This document shows, piece by piece, positions 61,184 to 64,000 of a DNA stretch of 64,000 bases. The stretch comes from Orientia tsutsugamushi str. Boryong (GTDB taxonomy: Bacteria > Pseudomonadota > Alphaproteobacteria > Rickettsiales > Rickettsiaceae): positions 558,001 to 622,000 of the forward strand of contig NC_009488.1 of NCBI RefSeq assembly GCF_000063545.1, given 5' to 3'. The notes beneath the pieces were generated by a model that searched no databases, was not told where the DNA came from, and saw nothing but the letters and a program-made list of their open reading frames with translations. Numbering within the stretch: position 1 is the first letter of the stretch; each line of letters opens with the position of its first letter. The position numbers were made by a program, and so were the translations under genes.

Positions 61184-61549
61184 TCATAATTTCTAATGCT
61201 ATTGCTAAAGGAATATGGCCAGTTAATTTCTTGGTTAATCCTCTTTTTTCATCATCTATTACTATCACAGGAACAACATCAATTTTATATTGTTCAAACA
61301 AGCTAGGATCTATATCGAAGCTAATACCAAGCTCCATAGTTTTATTCTTTGTTTGTGTAAATGAGTTATTAATTAACCCACGCATAATCAATTGAGCTCC
61401 AGCCTTTTGAGATTCAGCAAAATAGCTTTTTAAAGCCTCATCACTCATTGAAAATGAGACAAAAATAAAAGTTTTTTGCTGGCCCAAAAAAAAGCATTAG
61501 CATTATTAACAAATAATAAAACCATCAACATCATTACTCGTATAACCAT
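61167..61549 (-). pseudogene. trbC: TrbC (F-type pilus assembly), signal peptide out of frame
   Basis: The ATG at 61549, preceded by agagagga, gives a good signal peptide (VMMLMVLLFVNNANAFF). Directly after it, a run of 8 T puts the following sequence one base out of frame. The rest (61487-61167, GQQKTFIFVSFSMSDEALK, GISFDIDPSLFEQY, VVPVIVID) matches the TrbC family with its thioredoxin-like fold. A T9 or T6 run would restore one frame. The downstream part could start at a TTG but would lack export. Confidence 0.8.
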
Positions 61550-61567
61550 ATTCCTCTCTAACCCTTA

Positions 61568-62269
61568 TCAAAGCAAACAACAATCTCTTTTTCGCCAAAT
61601 CAAGTAACCAAAATCTTCACCATTAACTGGAAATTCTCTTCCAGCCTGCCATGTAGCTTCTGTTTGGCCTATGCTCTTGCAGGATCTGGTTTCTGGAATC
61701 GGATAAGTCATTTGTAGTCGATACTGACTTTTCTTCATAATAGGCATGGGATACTTGCCACATAAGCCTTTATAACCATAATATCCCCATAACATCAGTT
61801 GCCTATGCATTCTAGCCATAAACTTACTTACCATTAATACAGATGTTCCAACTCCACCATTATGCGCCGCAGCTGTTCCAGTAAAAGGGTAAAGCATTCC
61901 TTGACATTCAGCACACCAAAAAGCATAATCACTTGCTAATAAACCAGCGCCACAACTCATGCAATCAGCTATACATGCTTGATAAGCAGCTACATTTTGA
62001 AACAACAGCGTTTCTGGATTTAAAATCGCAGATTTAGCGTCATCACTCCATAATGGATCAAACTCTGTTAAATATGCTATATCGACTGCAGCCATTTCCA
62101 GACAAATAAAATCAAGCAAAATTTCCAGCCAATAAATCACAGGATAGACATACCAATGAATGTGATAAAAAGCACTTCCTTCAGCCTCATCTTTCATGCC
62201 TTTTTGAGTAGCACTTCCAAATGACAAACCTCCAAGACTTACCATACACATTGGTGAAATATATGCCAT
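61568..62269 (-). pseudogene. traU: TraU, N-terminally truncated
   Basis: 233 codons match the C-terminal two thirds of F-type TraU: CMVSLGGLSFGSATQKG, a Cys-rich segment (QACIADCMSCGAGLLASD, WCAECQGMLYP) and a hydrophobic part. Typical TraU has about 330 residues with a signal peptide, so about 100 N-terminal residues are lost. At 62270 the sequence changes to unrelated AT-rich DNA. This marks the end of the transfer operon in this copy; traW, traC, traB and others are absent. Confidence 0.85.
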
Positions 62270-62782
62270 TAATGTTTATTCATAAATATAGTCTTCTAAA
62301 TCCAGTATATGATATTATAAAAAGTAAGTTCCTTTCTTTTGTATCTCTAAACTTGAATATTTTTCTGCTTTGGTTGGTACTTTTATTTTATTTAATGCTG
62401 CTTGCGTAAATTTAAATAATATTACAGATATATTTATTACCTTCTGTAAATTTTAAATTTAAGTAATTAAATAATAACTTATTAATTTTTAAAATTTGCT
62501 TAAACTTAATGATCATGTTAAAAATAACAAAGATCTTCTCGATAAATCTGCATTACTTGCGTCAATACTAGATGTAGGAGCAAAACACAGACTATAGTTC
62601 TTGCGCTTGTTTAGCAAATATTGAGAAATTTAATTCTGCTAAACAAGTTGTAGCTTTTGCAGGTCTAATTCTAAGCATCATCAGTCTAGTAGTTCTGTAC
62701 GTGGTTCTAGTAAAATCTCTAGAACTGGTTAATTTAGACCTACGTAAAGCTTTTAAATGACAAAATGCTATATCGTTAAGCC
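62270..62782 (+). pseudogene. IS110-family transposase relic and spacer
   Basis: Bases 62270-62480 hold nothing I recognise. From about 62480 the plus strand reads NNKDLLDKSALLASILDVGA, then AKQVVAFAGLI and LVKSLELVNLDLRK with frame changes. This is the same IS110 C-terminal region as at 28201-28500. It is too decayed to code. Confidence 0.65.
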
Positions 62783-63598
62783 TTATGTACTTCTCCCACC
62801 TTGTCCCTTATGTTGTAAGACACTCGCTCTTTGAGAAAGAAGCTTTTCTGTATGAGAAGAATCATTACTACTCTTTCTATTTTCATACTCTTTTGATTCT
62901 TCTCTCATGCGACACATATAATTCTCATACGCTTCCTTATAACAGTCCCTCTGATGCATTTTTAAGTCAGGTAACGAAGATAGCGCCATTCGAGATAAAT
63001 GCATTTTTTGATCTTCTGTCAGCTTAATCTCTGCCATGAAAGAACGAAGATATCCAAGCTTTTGGAACAAATATTTAAATGGCTCAGCTCTTCTTTTTGC
63101 CTCCTCGCGCTCTAGCTGAAGGTTTGATACTGCCTCATCTAGAAGCCCTTTCGCTTTCTTGAGTTCTTCAGATGGTTCTGTTGTCATATTACTAACTAGT
63201 GACTGTACAATGCCCTGAATTCTTCTTCCTCTATCTACCACACGATCTTGTTCCTCGCATACCTTTACCAAGTCCGTATTAGCTCTAAGATCCTGTATAG
63301 CTTTGACAATTCCTTGATCATGAGGTATATTGTTGCCAGTGAATATCTCCTTAAGTATTGCGCAAATATTTTCCAATGCTTGAACAAAATGCCCCCATGA
63401 TCCTCTGCTTTTGACTTGCTCCAAATCTTGTTTTAATTGACCAAGTATACCTCCTAGATCAGCTTGCAGGATTTTAAGATCATCACTTTCATCTGTAAAA
63501 GGTAATATATCCTCCAATATTGGATTAAGACAAGATATTACTTTCTCTGCCTCTTCTAACATTCTTAATTCTGATTCATTTATGCTAATTAAATTCAT
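62783..63598 (-). CDS. Hypothetical helical/coiled-coil protein
   Basis: 271 residues, ATG start with ctccttat-type upstream sequence (aaggag on the minus strand). I recognise no family. Composition is highly charged and helical: long amphipathic stretches (ELKKAKGLLDEAVSNLQLER, YKEAYENYMCRMREES) suggest coiled coils, with no signal peptide or membrane segment. The C-terminus is Ser/His/Gln-rich (SSNDSSHTEKLLSQRAS) and ends GGRST. The codons look somewhat richer in G/C than the nearby relics. It is intact, so probably functional; it might be an effector or scaffold, but that is only a guess from the helical make-up. Confidence 0.55.
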   Translation of the reverse strand: MNLISINESELRMLEEAEKVISCLNPILEDILPFTDESDDLKILQADLGGILGQLKQDLEQVKSRGSWGHFVQALENICAILKEIFTGNNIPHDQGIVKAIQDLRANTDLVKVCEEQDRVVDRGRRIQGIVQSLVSNMTTEPSEELKKAKGLLDEAVSNLQLEREEAKRRAEPFKYLFQKLGYLRSFMAEIKLTEDQKMHLSRMALSSLPDLKMHQRDCYKEAYENYMCRMREESKEYENRKSSNDSSHTEKLLSQRASVLQHKGQGGRST

Positions 63599-63713
63599 GA
63601 AATTAACTCCTTATATTTTTATGTTAACAAAAAAGCTAATCCATAGCTAAACAACTATGCTATAGTCATTTTACTTAAAGAGTTGGTTTAAGTAAAATGA
63701 CTTCTTGCAAAAC

Positions 63714-64000
63714 CTATTCAAAGCTTAAAATTATAAATTTTAGTAATTTTAAATTACTAGGAAAATCTTTTTTTTTCTGTATATCTATCATTAATAATTT
63801 TGAATCGTTTCTATCACCGCTCTGTAAAGCAGCTACTACACCTGCTAAATCTTCTGCTTCTTGCTGTATATCAGGAAAAAATTTACCCATTCCTGCATTA
63901 ATATTTCTTTCTAGCGCTTCTCTTTTAGTTATGGCTGCAGTCCTTTCCATCGCTTGATTTGGTAAAATTTGCAGACCAAAATGAATAAGAAAATTTGATT
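63714..64000 (-). CDS. Hypothetical protein, 3' part (runs off window)
   Basis: The frame is open from the right edge through GLQILPNQAMERTAAITK to a stop at 63714. The first visible Met (63950) is probably internal, as the frame has no stop up to 64000. Composition is charged and Ala/Asp-rich (IQQEAEDLAGVVAALQ), ending KLLKFIILSFE. I do not recognise it. The short region 63600-63713 between it and the previous gene contains an IS630-type terminus-like sequence (tagctaaacaactatg). Confidence 0.4.
   Translation of the reverse strand, partial: SNFLIHFGLQILPNQAMERTAAITKREALERNINAGMGKFFPDIQQEAEDLAGVVAALQSGDRNDSKLLMIDIQKKKDFPSNLKLLKFIILSFE

Overview
The window is very AT-rich and gene-poor in its accessory parts. 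It carries the 56-kDa type-specific antigen gene (tsa56) and broken copies of a Rickettsiales-type conjugative element (RAGE) full of decayed genes. Together these point to Orientia tsutsugamushi (Rickettsiales). I infer the species from tsa56 and the RAGE gene set; the strain cannot be named from here.

Layout. Positions 1-4341 are core: the tail of folC, a parvulin-type secretion foldase (minus strand) and secA. Positions 4342-14900 are a relic zone: nested IS630 debris, a decayed traA relaxase/helicase (minus), a lone intact housekeeping gene rppH, the 3' end of a Rep-like gene, then an IS5-family element into which both a fold-back MITE (with an eight-fold 37-bp array) and a group II intron have inserted, a traH relic and an IS982 fragment. 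Positions 15045-27514 are the main core island: the cell-wall/division run murC-murB-ddl-ftsQ followed by recF (all minus), a TSA56-like outer-membrane protein and tsa56 (minus), then glyQ-glyS-sua5 (plus, overlapping). Positions 27515-30548 hold IS982 and IS110 relics and a second group II intron copy.

Positions 30549-46200 are RAGE cargo. A 1.93-kb inverted repeat (traD tail, Rpn nuclease-like gene, SpoT HD fragment) flanks about 10 kb holding a rep pseudogene, a dnaB pseudogene, a SpoT-like HD hydrolase, an ankyrin protein, a small beta-barrel-like protein, a truncated Dam methylase and a tandem run of five histidine-kinase-like genes in different stages of decay, one split by an IS5-family element. 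Next comes an IS982 element carrying two MITEs.

Positions 46850-62269 are the conjugation module: traD(Ti-type) diverging from traA(Ti-type, broken), a Toprim/primase-like gene, an Rpn-like gene, and then on the minus strand traU-trbC-traN-traF-traH-traG-TPR-traD(F-type), tightly packed. Most have a single frameshift or stop, and traU is truncated. The genes upstream of traU in complete F-type systems (traL, E, B, V, C, W) are not present, so this copy cannot be self-transmissible as it stands. The last 1.7 kb holds an IS110 relic and two unrecognised minus-strand genes.

How it works together: the core genes make wall precursors, secretion machinery and surface antigen. The accessory part is a graveyard in which the same modules recur, so copies can be compared inside the window. 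This lets several mutations be read directly: a 1-nt deletion in traH, empty versus filled intron sites, and 3-bp target duplications. The most unusual structures are the tandem-amplified transposon terminus at 10624-10919, the fold-back MITE family, the twin introns with a shared maturase frameshift, and the decaying histidine-kinase array.
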